Assembly (NCBI GenBank): GCA_019312685.1
Contig: JAFDCR010000192.1
Coordinates: 1-5,710, forward strand
DNA: 5,710 bases
From: Deltaproteobacteria bacterium
GTDB lineage: Bacteria; Desulfobacterota; Desulfobulbia; Desulfobulbales; BM004
Reading direction: 5' to 3'
Below are positions 5,463-5,710 of this stretch, in pieces. The translations under genes and the position numbers were made by a program. The notes under the pieces were generated by a model. It was not told the origin of the DNA, ran no database searches, and saw nothing but the letters and a program-made list of their open reading frames with translations. Position 1 is the stretch's first letter. Each line of letters starts with the position of its first letter.

Positions 5463-5710
5463 ATGACCATAATTCCTCCCAAATACCGAATAATCATTTC
5501 CACGGTTGGCCTGACCCTCTTTGTTCTCACCAGCCAAGTGCATTGCGGAGAAAATTTCTTCAGCTGGCTGGAAGGGTTACGTCAAGAGGCACGCATAAAA
5601 GGTATAAGTGAAGCGACCATTCATGAGGCACTTGACAACCTCGAACCCATACCGAGGGTCATTGAGCTGGACAGAAAGCAGCCTGAATTTACGCAGACAT
5701 TCTGGCGCTA
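5463..5710 (+). CDS. Lytic murein transglycosylase, MltB-like, N-terminal part (runs off right edge)
   Basis: The first 82 complete codons are present. After a hydrophobic leader (about 9-24, IIISTVGLTLFVLTS) the protein reads FFSWLEGLRQEARIKGIS (32-49), then ATIHEAL, and EPIPRVIELDRKQPEFTQTF (61-80). The pattern F-x-x-WL...A...GIS...AL...P...VI-x-LDR-x-QPEF is the hallmark N-terminal part of the MltB/SLT_2 family, which cleaves peptidoglycan glycan strands to 1,6-anhydromuramic products in the periplasm. The catalytic glutamate lies beyond the window. The leader ends near VHC-GEN; there is a cysteine (C28) but no canonical lipobox, so I favour a secreted or membrane-tethered form over a lipoprotein. 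The ATG is the first possible start after an in-frame TGA at 5457-5459, but it lacks a clear ribosome binding site. It is in the same direction as the phosphatase gene, 93 bases downstream, with no strong terminator between. Confidence 0.85.
   Translation, partial: MTIIPPKYRIIISTVGLTLFVLTSQVHCGENFFSWLEGLRQEARIKGISEATIHEALDNLEPIPRVIELDRKQPEFTQTFWR

Overview
The window looks like ordinary chromosomal DNA from a Gram-negative bacterium of moderate to low GC content, with AT-rich gaps between genes. The best clue to the lineage is the partial minus-strand gene at the left edge. It matches the short PxxKW cysteine-rich family, which I associate with Desulfobacterota (the former Deltaproteobacteria) and related anaerobes. 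A PilC-type pilus platform protein, an IHF-alpha-like protein and an MltB-type lytic transglycosylase all point to a cell with an outer membrane. A Desulfobulbales-like sulfate or sulfur metaboliser would fit, but that placement is inferred from remembered family resemblance, not from a search.

Layout, left to right. The PxxKW gene (1-100, minus) runs off the left edge and has a near-consensus promoter in the 328-base divergent gap. On the plus strand, pilC (429-1637) is followed after 31 bases by enolase (1669-2955), a probable two-gene transcription unit. A 219-base AT-rich gap leads to an IHF-alpha-like DNA-bending protein (3175-3459). The next 115 bases hold two tandem hairpins. The second has the form of an intrinsic terminator, but its arms are a Shine-Dalgarno sequence and its complement, and a 13-codon reading frame inside it ends in a TAATG overlap with the next gene. 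That next gene (3575-4537) encodes a divergent ParB-like protein. It overlaps by 26 bases an inositol-monophosphatase-family gene (4512-5369). The 5' end of a lytic murein transglycosylase gene (5463 onward) runs off the right edge.

How the parts relate: these are mostly housekeeping functions (glycolysis, pilus assembly, nucleoid architecture, sugar-phosphate or inositol-phosphate hydrolysis, cell-wall remodelling) and do not make one obvious pathway. The ParB-like and phosphatase genes are tightly coupled and are probably translated together. I found no mobile element, CRISPR array, tRNA, rRNA or toxin-antitoxin pair, and no convincing new multi-gene system. The least explained part is the 3471-3577 leader plus the ParB-like protein that follows it. 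That protein keeps the ParB fold signature but has a degraded nucleotide-binding motif and no ParA partner or parS-like site in view.
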